Source: Prevotella sp. UBA1104 (GTDB taxonomy: Bacteria > Bacteroidota > Bacteroidia > Bacteroidales > Bacteroidaceae). From it: a stretch of 11,190 nucleotides of DNA. The stretch is from positions 1 to 11,190 of the forward strand of contig DCBP01000023.1 in NCBI GenBank assembly GCA_002314055.1. Reading direction: 5' to 3'. Shown here piece by piece: positions 5,706-11,190 of the stretch. The position numbers and the translations under genes are program-made. Position 1 is the stretch's first letter; each line of letters opens with the position of its first letter. Under the pieces are notes generated by a model that ran no database searches, was not told the DNA's origin, and was given only the letters and a program-made list of their open reading frames with translations.

Positions 5706-6668
5706 TCAAAGATTCTCAAGCATCCGTTTTATTACTACCTCTGCCGATATCTCGCGATTTGCCGCCTCTGGGATTACGAGCGAATTGGCACTCTCTATCA
5801 CGTCATCGGTTACTATCAGTCCGCGGCGCACAGGCAGACAGTGCATGAACTTTCCGTTGTCGGTTACTGCCATGTGGCGCTCGTCGATTGTCCACGACAT
5901 GTCTTTTGAGAGTATCTTTCCGTAGTCATCAGGATTGGCTACTCCCGGACAGCTCCAGTTTTTGGCATATACGAAGTCGGCTCCCTCAAGGGCTTTCATC
6001 TGGTCGTACTCCACTTTTGCACCGCCCACAAATTTCGGGTCGAGCTCATAGCCGTGAGGATGGGTGATGACGAAATCAACATCTGCCTTGTTCATCCACT
6101 GGGCAAAGGAGTTTGGCACTGCCTGCGGCAATGCGCGGCAATGCGGAGCCCATGTAAGGACGACCTTCGGGCGTTGCTTCGTCTTATGCTCGTCGATTGT
6201 TATAAGGTCGGCGAATGCCTGGAGCGGGTGCACGGTGGCTGTCTCCATGGCGAATACCGGTTTGCCGCTATATTTCACGAACTGGTTATATACAGTCTCG
6301 GCATAGTCGTATTCGCGGTCGGCGAGTCCGGCAAAGCTGCGCACTCCGATAAGGTCGCAGTAGCTTGCCATCACAGGTATTGCCTCGAGCAGGTGCTCGC
6401 TCTTGTCGCCGTCCATGACGACTCCACGCTCTGCCTCTAACTTCCATGCTCCGGCATTCACGTCGAGCACCATGACGTTCATACCGAGATTCATGGCTGC
6501 CTTCTGTGTGCTGAGACGAGTGCGCAGACTATTGTTGAAGAATATCATCAACAGGGTCTTGTTCTTGCCCAGATGCTGATATCCGAAACGGTTGGCTTTT
6601 ACTTCTCTTGCCTCGGCAAGTGCCTGTTCGAGGTTGCCAAGGTCATCTACATTCAGAAATGTTCTCAT
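5706..6668 (-). CDS. argF': N-succinylornithine carbamoyltransferase
   Basis: A 320-residue transcarbamylase that transfers the carbamoyl group from carbamoyl phosphate to N-succinyl-L-ornithine in the succinylated arginine pathway of Bacteroidota. It follows the Bacteroides fragilis enzyme closely as I recall its sequence: NNSLRTRLS (45-53, carbamoyl-phosphate site, Ser-Leu-Arg-Thr-Arg instead of the common STRTR), GAWKLEAERG (73-82), HPLQ (147-150), LPQAVPNSF (180-188), THPHGYELDPKFVGG (202-216) and HCLPVRR (276-282). The specificity residue, Pro90 in B. fragilis, is Ser here within MDGDKSEHLLEAIPVM; Ser at the equivalent position of the acetylornithine enzyme gives succinylornithine activity, so the assignment holds. 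AGGAG lies just before the ATG at 6668. It may be cotranscribed with the thioredoxin gene upstream. Confidence 0.95.
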   Translation of the reverse strand: MRTFLNVDDLGNLEQALAEAREVKANRFGYQHLGKNKTLLMIFFNNSLRTRLSTQKAAMNLGMNVMVLDVNAGAWKLEAERGVVMDGDKSEHLLEAIPVMASYCDLIGVRSFAGLADREYDYAETVYNQFVKYSGKPVFAMETATVHPLQAFADLITIDEHKTKQRPKVVLTWAPHCRALPQAVPNSFAQWMNKADVDFVITHPHGYELDPKFVGGAKVEYDQMKALEGADFVYAKNWSCPGVANPDDYGKILSKDMSWTIDERHMAVTDNGKFMHCLPVRRGLIVTDDVIESANSLVIPEAANREISAEVVIKRMLENL

Positions 6669-6698
6669 ATCTCCTGCTGTTTGTGTTTTCTAATATTT

Positions 6699-6736
6699 TT
6701 CAGGTTTCGGTTTCGTCTAAAAGAACAGAACCTGAA
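6699..6736. promoter_or_regulatory. inverted repeat in the argF' leader
   Basis: TTCAGGTT (6699-6706) and AACCTGAA (6729-6736) form an 8-bp perfect dyad, extendable with mismatches into TTTC/GAAC, 30 nt upstream of the argF' ATG. No U tract follows on the minus strand, so it is not an ordinary terminator. It could be an operator for an arginine regulator or an mRNA structure. No TAnnTTTG box is visible here. Confidence 0.4.
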
Positions 6737-6747
6737 TTATATTAATT

Positions 6748-7284
6748 TTATTTCTTCATTATCTCGTCGAGGGCTGTGTAGAATTCGGGATCTTCGCCAA
6801 CTACGGTCTTTAGCAATTCTCCGTTCTTGCCCACTATTACTTTTGTAGGGAATCCCTGTATGCCATACGTGTCGAGTATGCTTCCTATTCCCTTTGGGTT
6901 GTATACATGTATCCACGGCAACCCGAGTTCCTTGACGGCTGATTTCCATTTGGCATCGGTATCGCCACAGTCTACACCTACAATTTCCAGCTTTCCCTTA
7001 TATTTTTCGTATGCCTTCTTCATCTCCGGCATTCCTTTTATACACCAGCCGCACCAACTGCCCCAAAAGTCGATGACGACAACTTTTCCGCGAAGACTCG
7101 ACAAGGTGAATGTCTTTCCGTCGATTGACTTCAGCGAGAAGTCGGGAGCCATTTCCGGTGCATTACTCTGCAGAGAGGTTGTTGAAACACTGTTGCCGTC
7201 GTTGCCGGCTTGTTGTCTGCATCCTGCCATTGCCGCCGCCGTCATGCAGAGGAGCAAGGCGATAACTGTTAGTTGTTTTTTCAT
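6748..7284 (-). CDS. TlpA-family thioredoxin-like lipoprotein
   Basis: A 178-residue envelope thiol-disulfide oxidoreductase. Residues 1-22 form a lipoprotein signal (KK, a hydrophobic core, then MAGC with Cys22 as the lipidated residue). A polar linker (about 23-45) is followed by a TlpA/ResA-like domain: APDFSLKSIDGKTFTLSSLRGKVVVIDFWGSWCGWC in pieces between 46 and 81, with active cysteines 78 and 81, and the cis-proline loop GFPT with Pro146. The CxxC interior is Gly-Trp rather than the usual Gly-Pro. The ATG at 7282-7284 is preferred to the one at 7300-7302, which lies at the predicted transcription start only 3 nt from the -7 box. Substrates are unknown; the family acts in cytochrome c maturation or oxidative stress. 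Confidence 0.88.
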   Translation of the reverse strand: MKKQLTVIALLLCMTAAAMAGCRQQAGNDGNSVSTTSLQSNAPEMAPDFSLKSIDGKTFTLSSLRGKVVVIDFWGSWCGWCIKGMPEMKKAYEKYKGKLEIVGVDCGDTDAKWKSAVKELGLPWIHVYNPKGIGSILDTYGIQGFPTKVIVGKNGELLKTVVGEDPEFYTALDEIMKK

Positions 7285-7304
7285 ATCTTCTGTTTTTGTC
7301 ATTG

Positions 7305-7312
7305 CAAAAATA
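7305..7312 (-). promoter_or_regulatory. promoter -7 box for the thioredoxin lipoprotein gene
   Basis: The minus strand reads TATTTTTG followed by CA, an exact TAnnTTTG match. Transcription would start near 7299, which settles the start codon at 7284. Confidence 0.65.
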
Positions 7313-7471
7313 CATATTAAAGTTGTATTTTCATAACGGTAAACTACTTTTTAGACTTTAAAATTCAGAAAAAGTACAATAAACGGAAACACAATATGTT
7401 ATATATCATTTTTTTTCAGAATTTTTAATATCTTAATCCGCTAAAAGTTATGAAGAATAATTTCTATTTCG

Positions 7472-7479
7472 TAATTTTG
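7472..7479 (+). promoter_or_regulatory. possible promoter -7 box for the HTH gene
   Basis: TAATTTTG matches TAnnTTTG on the plus strand, implying a leader of about 100 nt before the ATG at 7588. No clear -33 TTG is seen. A poorer alternative, GATATTTG, lies at 7527-7534. The rest of 7313-7587 is AT-rich DNA with an 8-bp dyad (TACTTTTT 7345-7352 / AAAAAGTA 7369-7376) and nothing else recognisable. Confidence 0.4.
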
Positions 7480-7587
7480 TCCGGAAATTATATGCATTAA
7501 CGCATTCGGGATTACTATTGTAAATAGATATTTGACGATTTAAAAAAACAACCTGTAAACAAAATAAATCTATAATAAAAATCTGTT

Positions 7588-7818
7588 ATGTTACATGTAG
7601 GGAAGCTTGTAAAAGCTAAATTAAAGGAAAGGGCTCATACATGCGTATGGCTCGCAGAGCAGATGGAATGCAGTCGCACAAATCTGTACAAGATATTCAA
7701 TAAGGAATATGTGGGTTCTAAAGATTTGGAAAAGCTATCGCTTATCCTCCACTTCAATTTCTTTGAGGTTCTGGCCGACGAGATGAAGAAGGAACTCGCA
7801 AAAGTAAGAGAATATTAA
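7588..7818 (+). CDS. small helix-turn-helix (XRE-like) DNA-binding protein
   Basis: A 76-residue protein that is almost entirely a helix-turn-helix domain. Residues 18-39 (TCVWLAEQMECSRTNLYKIFNK in two helices joined by the MECSR turn) look like the recognition unit of an XRE/Cro-type fold, followed by a helical half (DLEKLSLILHFNFFEVLADEM, 46-66) and a charged tail. There is no effector or sensor domain. It is a single-gene unit with its own terminator and stands divergent from the thioredoxin lipoprotein gene. Likely a transcription regulator; targets are unknown. Small stand-alone proteins of this kind are common in Bacteroidales. Confidence 0.8.
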   Translation: MLHVGKLVKAKLKERAHTCVWLAEQMECSRTNLYKIFNKEYVGSKDLEKLSLILHFNFFEVLADEMKKELAKVREY

Positions 7819-7874
7819 AAAAGAAACCTCTCCGAGTATGCCTTTTACATATAAGGAAAGTTTAATTATTTATT

Positions 7875-7911
7875 AATCGGGATATGGACTGAAGTCTGTG
7901 TCCCGATTTTT
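7875..7911 (+). terminator. intrinsic terminator of the HTH gene
   Basis: AATCGGGA (7875-7882) pairs with TCCCGATT (7901-7908). The stem continues through A-U, G-C and G-U pairs to a TGAA loop at 7890-7893, about 15 pairs in RNA, and runs into TTTTT. It lies about 57 nt after the stop codon. Confidence 0.85.
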
Positions 7912-8007
7912 ATTAGAAAACTCACGCTCTGAAAAACAAGCAAGCTTTTTATTCTCTCGCCTAATTGTTTTTTATAAAAGGTAATGGAATATCTACAGTA
8001 TGGATAC
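7912..8007. other. intergenic DNA, nothing recognised
   Basis: AT-rich DNA between the HTH terminator (rightward) and the small-RNA terminator (leftward). No promoter box, reading frame or notable repeat is visible apart from a short AAGCTT palindrome near 7943. Confidence 0.5.
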
Positions 8008-8032
8008 AAAAAAAGGAGTACCGCTGTACTCC
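8008..8032 (-). terminator. terminator of the candidate small RNA
   Basis: GGAGTAC (8015-8021) and GTACTCC (8026-8032) form a perfect 7-bp stem with a 4-nt loop. On the minus strand seven T residues follow (8014-8008). It would also end read-through from the 988-residue gene 150 nt upstream. Confidence 0.85.
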
Positions 8033-8070
8033 AACCTTGTTAACCTTAAATCTAATACTATGAAAAACAC
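8008..8070 (-). ncRNA. candidate small RNA, about 63 nt
   Basis: A complete small transcription unit on the minus strand: a promoter with both elements (-33 TTG and -7 TACCTTTG), a predicted start near 8070, an A/U-rich single-stranded 5' half containing AUAGUAUUAGAUUUAAGG and GUUAAC, and a terminator hairpin with seven U residues ending at 8008. There is no start codon followed by a meaningful frame on this strand. I recall very similar sequence between genes in other Bacteroidales, which would make it a member of a repeated small-RNA family, but could not check. Alternatively it is only the 3' end of the long gene at 8185-11151. Confidence 0.6.
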
Positions 8071-8074
8071 GTTG

Positions 8075-8105
8075 CAAAGGTATGACTTTTGCCACACTTT
8101 TGCAA
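8075..8105 (-). promoter_or_regulatory. promoter of the candidate small RNA
   Basis: The minus strand carries TTG (8105-8103), a 20-nt spacer, and TACCTTTG (8082-8075), a full match to the Bacteroidota vegetative promoter. A 6-bp dyad (ACACTT 8094-8099 / AAGTGT 8104-8109) overlaps the -33 region and could be an operator. Confidence 0.65.
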
Positions 8106-8142
8106 GTGTTTTTATACAATTCTTTTCTTTTTCTTTACTTTT

Positions 8143-8158
8143 CTTGATTTTAATCAAG
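8143..8158. promoter_or_regulatory. 16-bp palindrome downstream of the 988-residue gene
   Basis: CTTGATT (8143-8149) and AATCAAG (8152-8158) are separated by TT. The 2-nt centre is too tight for a stable hairpin, so a protein-binding site fits better. It is 27 nt after the stop codon at 8185 and about 38 nt upstream of the small-RNA -33 element. Confidence 0.4.
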
Positions 8159-8184
8159 TATGTAAGCGTCAAGACAGCAATAAG

Positions 8185-11151
8185 TTATGGATTTTCTACA
8201 ATCACTACGCCCTCTTGCTTCATTCCATCCATCATGATATTCAGAGGACGGCTGAAACGAACATGGCGGACATGGGCGGTCTGCTCTACTGCCGGCATGG
8301 CATCAAGCACTTCCTTGCGGAAGAAACCCATTCCCTTATTCTCGTCGATAGTAAAATAACCGACTCCAAAACTTGTCAGATTCTGGAAGAAATGCGTACC
8401 TTGACTCGGGTCTACGCTATAATTCTTGAGCGTCGTCTCTACTATCAGTTTCGCAGCACTGATATGAGGCCACTTTACCGGGACGCCAAGCCATGGGTCG
8501 CTCGAGCCCCATCTGCCTGGACCTATCAAGACATAACCCTTGCCTGCATCGAGGAATTTGCGGTTTATATGCTCTATCTCATCTGCTATGGCTGGATTGT
8601 TGGCTGCCGTAAAGTCATCGTCGGTCATAACATATACTACATCTTCTACATCATTGCTCTTGCCGTGGCCCAGAGAATTATGAGACCGAAGCAGGCACTG
8701 GCTGTCGGGGATGGCACGCAAATCCTCATCAAGCATCTGCTTGCTGTCTACTATCGGACGTATCTGCAACAGATAGAATTCTCCACTGCGGTCGTCGTTT
8801 AGCGTACAGGCGAATTCTATCTCTACGGGGCGGCGCATACTATCGGCACCGTGTTTCATAGAAAGACGCAACAGTTCCGGCAATGGGAATACGCCCTGTC
8901 GGAGAACTCCACAGAAGCTGATTATCTTACGACCGCCATCATACAGTCCTTCGCGTATCACTTGATCATACGGGTCGTATGTGGATGCTATATAGCGCAA
9001 GGAACCGTCTTGGTCGGCTTCTTTTACTTTGAGGTTCAAGATATTGAATCCGTCGTCAACCTTAAAGTCCTCGCCCACATGCTTCATGTCGAGAGCATAA
9101 AAGCGCGTCTGCGTCTGGCGAAGCGCTATCTCCATATCACTGGTCTGAAGCACCTGGTCGGGGTGGTATGGACTTACACGCAATGTCTGTCCGCCATCTA
9201 CGATATATTTGCCGAGGCCGAGTGCCAGACTGGCGATACCTTCTTCTGATTTCTCATATCCTATCGGATAATAGTTTATCGAGCGCAACACGCCACTGAA
9301 GTTTGGATAATAGTGGTCACCATATTGCTTACCCACAACCTCCTGAAGGATTACTGCCATCTTCTCCTGGTCAATCACATTGCTCGTTGCCGTCATATAA
9401 GCCTTGGAGTCTTTGTAGTAGACCGAGGCATAGACACTCTTTATCGCCGCTGCAAGCATTCGGAGCATCTCTTGTCGGTCTTCGAGATACGGTATCATAT
9501 AAGTGGAGTAGATTCCGGCAAATGGCTGATAATGGGAGTCTTCAAGCAAACTGCTGGAGCGGATGGCTATCGGACTCTTCGTTGCCTCGAAGAAGGTCAT
9601 GAAATCATCGATAAACTGATCTGGAAGCTGAGCTTTAAGAAAGGCTTGCAATATCTCTTCGTCAGAAGCATCACTCAAGGCTATCTGATAAAGGTTGTTG
9701 TTGTCCATGAACTGGTCGAAGACATCTGTACACAACACCACGGTCTTAGGTATGGACACCTTTACCCCTTCAAACTCGTTAAACTCCGGATGCGACTTTA
9801 TTATATGGTCGAGGAAAGCAAGACCTCTACCCTTTCCGCCCAATGAACCGTCGCCGATACGGGCAAAATGGCTGTAGGCATCAAACTGGTCGCGACGGAA
9901 AACGGCTACGGTTCCTACATTCTTCATGTGGCGGTACTGCACAATGGCATCGAAGATTATCTGGCGATGGGCATCTACATCTTTTAATTTCTCAAGGGTA
10001 ACGGTCTTCAAGAATGCCGACACCGGAAATATCGCTCTTGCACACAGCCACCGGCTCATGTGGTTGCGGGATATATGATAGAGCATAGAATCATTGGGGA
10101 TGCTGAAGATATTATCTTGCAATTCCTTCAGATTGTGTATGCGCTTTATTTCCTCGTGGGTTTTCGGATCACGGAAGATAAAATCACCAAAGCCCATGTG
10201 GTCTGCCATCATGTTCCTCAAATCGATATTCATCTTCTTTGAATTCTTGTCGATAAACCTGACGCCCTTTATGTCTACCTTTTCACGGTTTTCTGCCTCG
10301 CTGCTTTCGAGAATTAACGGAAGGAAAGGATCATTGCGCCTTATTTCTCTTAGTAACTTCAGTCCTGCCTCGGAGTCCTTCTCGCCAGATTTAGGGAAAC
10401 GGCAGTCGCTTATTACACCAAGGATATTGTCGGGGAAACGCAGATAGTAGTCCATTGCCTCTTCGTAGGTGCGCGCCAAAACAACCTTTGGCCTTCCTCT
10501 CATTCTAAGTGTTGCCGAATGTGGATTCAGGGCCTCGGTGGCAAAGCGCTGACTTTGGGCAAGGATATAGCTATACAAATTAGGCAATATTGATGAATAG
10601 AAGCGTATACTGTCTTCTACGAGCAATATCATCTGAACGCCAGCCTCATCTATATCGTGCTCAAGATTCATCTTATCCTCAATAAGCTTTATTATTGAGA
10701 GAATAAGGTTTGTATTGCCGAGCCAACAGAAAACATAATCGAAAATCGACAAATCTTCATTCTCCATACGGCGCGTTATACCGTGAGAGAACGGTGTCAA
10801 CACAACGCAAGGCATATCCGGAAACTCCTGTTTCACGGCTCTTGCAACGGTAAAAGCATCGTTGTCGGCATTTCCCGGCATACAGATTACCAGGTCTATA
10901 CTTGTTGTCGACAGAACCTCAGAGGCTTCTACCATCGTACTTACCTGAGTAAACGTTGGCGGATAGCGCAGGCCAAGTTCTGTATACTCATTAAAGATTT
11001 TCTCGTCAACCCGTCCGTCATCCTCCAGCATGAAGGCATCATAAGGATTGGCAATAATCAGGACATTAAATATGCGGTGTGTCATCAAATTTTTGAACGA
11101 CACATCTTTTAAATAGAATTTATTCCACTGCTGTGGTGCTTGTTCATTCAT
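8185..11151 (-). CDS. receiver-domain/PEP-synthase-like ATP-grasp fusion protein
   Basis: A 988-residue soluble protein. Residues ~28-158 look like a receiver fold that has lost its phosphoacceptor (VICMPG, Cys90 where Asp is expected). Residues ~173-320 form a receiver with all key residues: VED (Glu179, Asp180), ISDCRFP (Asp249), ESS (Ser283/284) and DKN (Lys302). From ~400 to 800 lies a PPDK N-terminal (PEP/pyruvate-binding, ATP-grasp) domain: GSLGGKGRG (435-443), IRSSSLLED (530-538), SYHPDQ-like region near 660 and LLQIRPI (794-800). A C-terminal region with GPGRWGSSDPW (877-887) follows. The swivelling phosphohistidine domain (GGxxSHxAI-type motif) and PEP-binding barrel of PPDK/PEP synthase are absent, so it cannot be a complete PEP synthase. 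The reaction is unknown. The ATG at 11151 follows a promoter box by ~25 nt. Confidence 0.85.
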   Translation of the reverse strand: MNEQAPQQWNKFYLKDVSFKNLMTHRIFNVLIIANPYDAFMLEDDGRVDEKIFNEYTELGLRYPPTFTQVSTMVEASEVLSTTSIDLVICMPGNADNDAFTVARAVKQEFPDMPCVVLTPFSHGITRRMENEDLSIFDYVFCWLGNTNLILSIIKLIEDKMNLEHDIDEAGVQMILLVEDSIRFYSSILPNLYSYILAQSQRFATEALNPHSATLRMRGRPKVVLARTYEEAMDYYLRFPDNILGVISDCRFPKSGEKDSEAGLKLLREIRRNDPFLPLILESSEAENREKVDIKGVRFIDKNSKKMNIDLRNMMADHMGFGDFIFRDPKTHEEIKRIHNLKELQDNIFSIPNDSMLYHISRNHMSRWLCARAIFPVSAFLKTVTLEKLKDVDAHRQIIFDAIVQYRHMKNVGTVAVFRRDQFDAYSHFARIGDGSLGGKGRGLAFLDHIIKSHPEFNEFEGVKVSIPKTVVLCTDVFDQFMDNNNLYQIALSDASDEEILQAFLKAQLPDQFIDDFMTFFEATKSPIAIRSSSLLEDSHYQPFAGIYSTYMIPYLEDRQEMLRMLAAAIKSVYASVYYKDSKAYMTATSNVIDQEKMAVILQEVVGKQYGDHYYPNFSGVLRSINYYPIGYEKSEEGIASLALGLGKYIVDGGQTLRVSPYHPDQVLQTSDMEIALRQTQTRFYALDMKHVGEDFKVDDGFNILNLKVKEADQDGSLRYIASTYDPYDQVIREGLYDGGRKIISFCGVLRQGVFPLPELLRLSMKHGADSMRRPVEIEFACTLNDDRSGEFYLLQIRPIVDSKQMLDEDLRAIPDSQCLLRSHNSLGHGKSNDVEDVVYVMTDDDFTAANNPAIADEIEHINRKFLDAGKGYVLIGPGRWGSSDPWLGVPVKWPHISAAKLIVETTLKNYSVDPSQGTHFFQNLTSFGVGYFTIDENKGMGFFRKEVLDAMPAVEQTAHVRHVRFSRPLNIMMDGMKQEGVVIVENP

Positions 11152-11177
11152 AGGCGGTTGCTTAGGTTTATCTTTTG

Positions 11178-11185
11178 CAAAGATA
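11178..11185 (-). promoter_or_regulatory. promoter -7 box for the 988-residue gene
   Basis: The minus strand reads TATCTTTG followed by CA, an exact TAnnTTTG match, implying a leader of about 22 nt. The -33 element would fall beyond the window edge. Confidence 0.7.
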
Positions 11186-11190
11186 GTGCA

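Noticed and set aside
7285..7302. Upstream ATG for the thioredoxin lipoprotein
   Set aside because: It is only 3 nt from the -7 box, at the predicted transcription start; the next ATG gives a standard lipoprotein signal.
8089..8802. Plus-strand frame of 237 codons overlapping the small RNA and the large gene
   Set aside because: Most of it is the complement of the 988-residue protein, with no recognisable domain and a start inside the small-RNA promoter.
8185..11151. Complete PEP synthase or pyruvate phosphate dikinase
   Set aside because: The phosphohistidine motif and PEP-binding barrel are absent and the N-terminus holds receiver domains.

Overview
The window reads as a chromosomal stretch of a Bacteroidales bacterium, most likely Prevotella in the broad sense. 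Three things point there: an N-succinylornithine carbamoyltransferase (a Bacteroidota version of the arginine pathway), promoter -7 boxes of the form TAnnTTTG in front of most transcription units, and weak Shine-Dalgarno sites. The genes are mostly housekeeping; the unusual material lies in the intergenic regions, in one inserted small gene, and in one large receiver/ATP-grasp fusion protein.

Layout, left to right. 1-308 is AT-rich, may hold the last codons of a plus-strand gene, and carries hairpins that end the minus-strand Bax inhibitor-1 family gene (309-1025). 1026-1437 holds two divergent promoters and a CCTCACAC repeat element. Then come two plus-strand genes: a MIP18/DUF59 iron-sulfur assembly protein (1438-1755) and lpxH for lipid A synthesis (1947-2711), separated by about 190 bp of nested inverted repeats. 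A strong two-way terminator (2782-2813) separates lpxH from the minus-strand ackA.

The pta (4561-5574) to ackA (2861-4057) pair makes acetate and ATP from acetyl-CoA. It is interrupted by a ~498-bp cassette (4064-4561): a four-helix-bundle gene of the 23S rRNA intervening-sequence-protein family, with its own promoter-like box, bounded by perfect 32-bp inverted repeats built from AATGAAG heptamers. The cassette ends in the pta stop codon on one side and 6 nt from the ackA start codon on the other. Further right on the minus strand are argF' (5706-6668) and a TlpA-like thioredoxin lipoprotein (6748-7284). Divergent from these is a small helix-turn-helix regulator (7588-7818) with its own terminator.

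The right end is taken up by a 988-residue minus-strand protein (8185-11151). It has a degenerate receiver, a receiver with all key residues, and a PPDK/PEP-synthase-type ATP-grasp domain, but no phosphohistidine or PEP-binding domains. Downstream of it, on the same strand, is a compact promoter-to-terminator unit (about 8105 to 8008) that looks like a ~63-nt small RNA gene. The strongest candidates for undescribed biology are the inverted-repeat cassette inside pta-ackA, the small RNA, and the receiver/ATP-grasp fusion.
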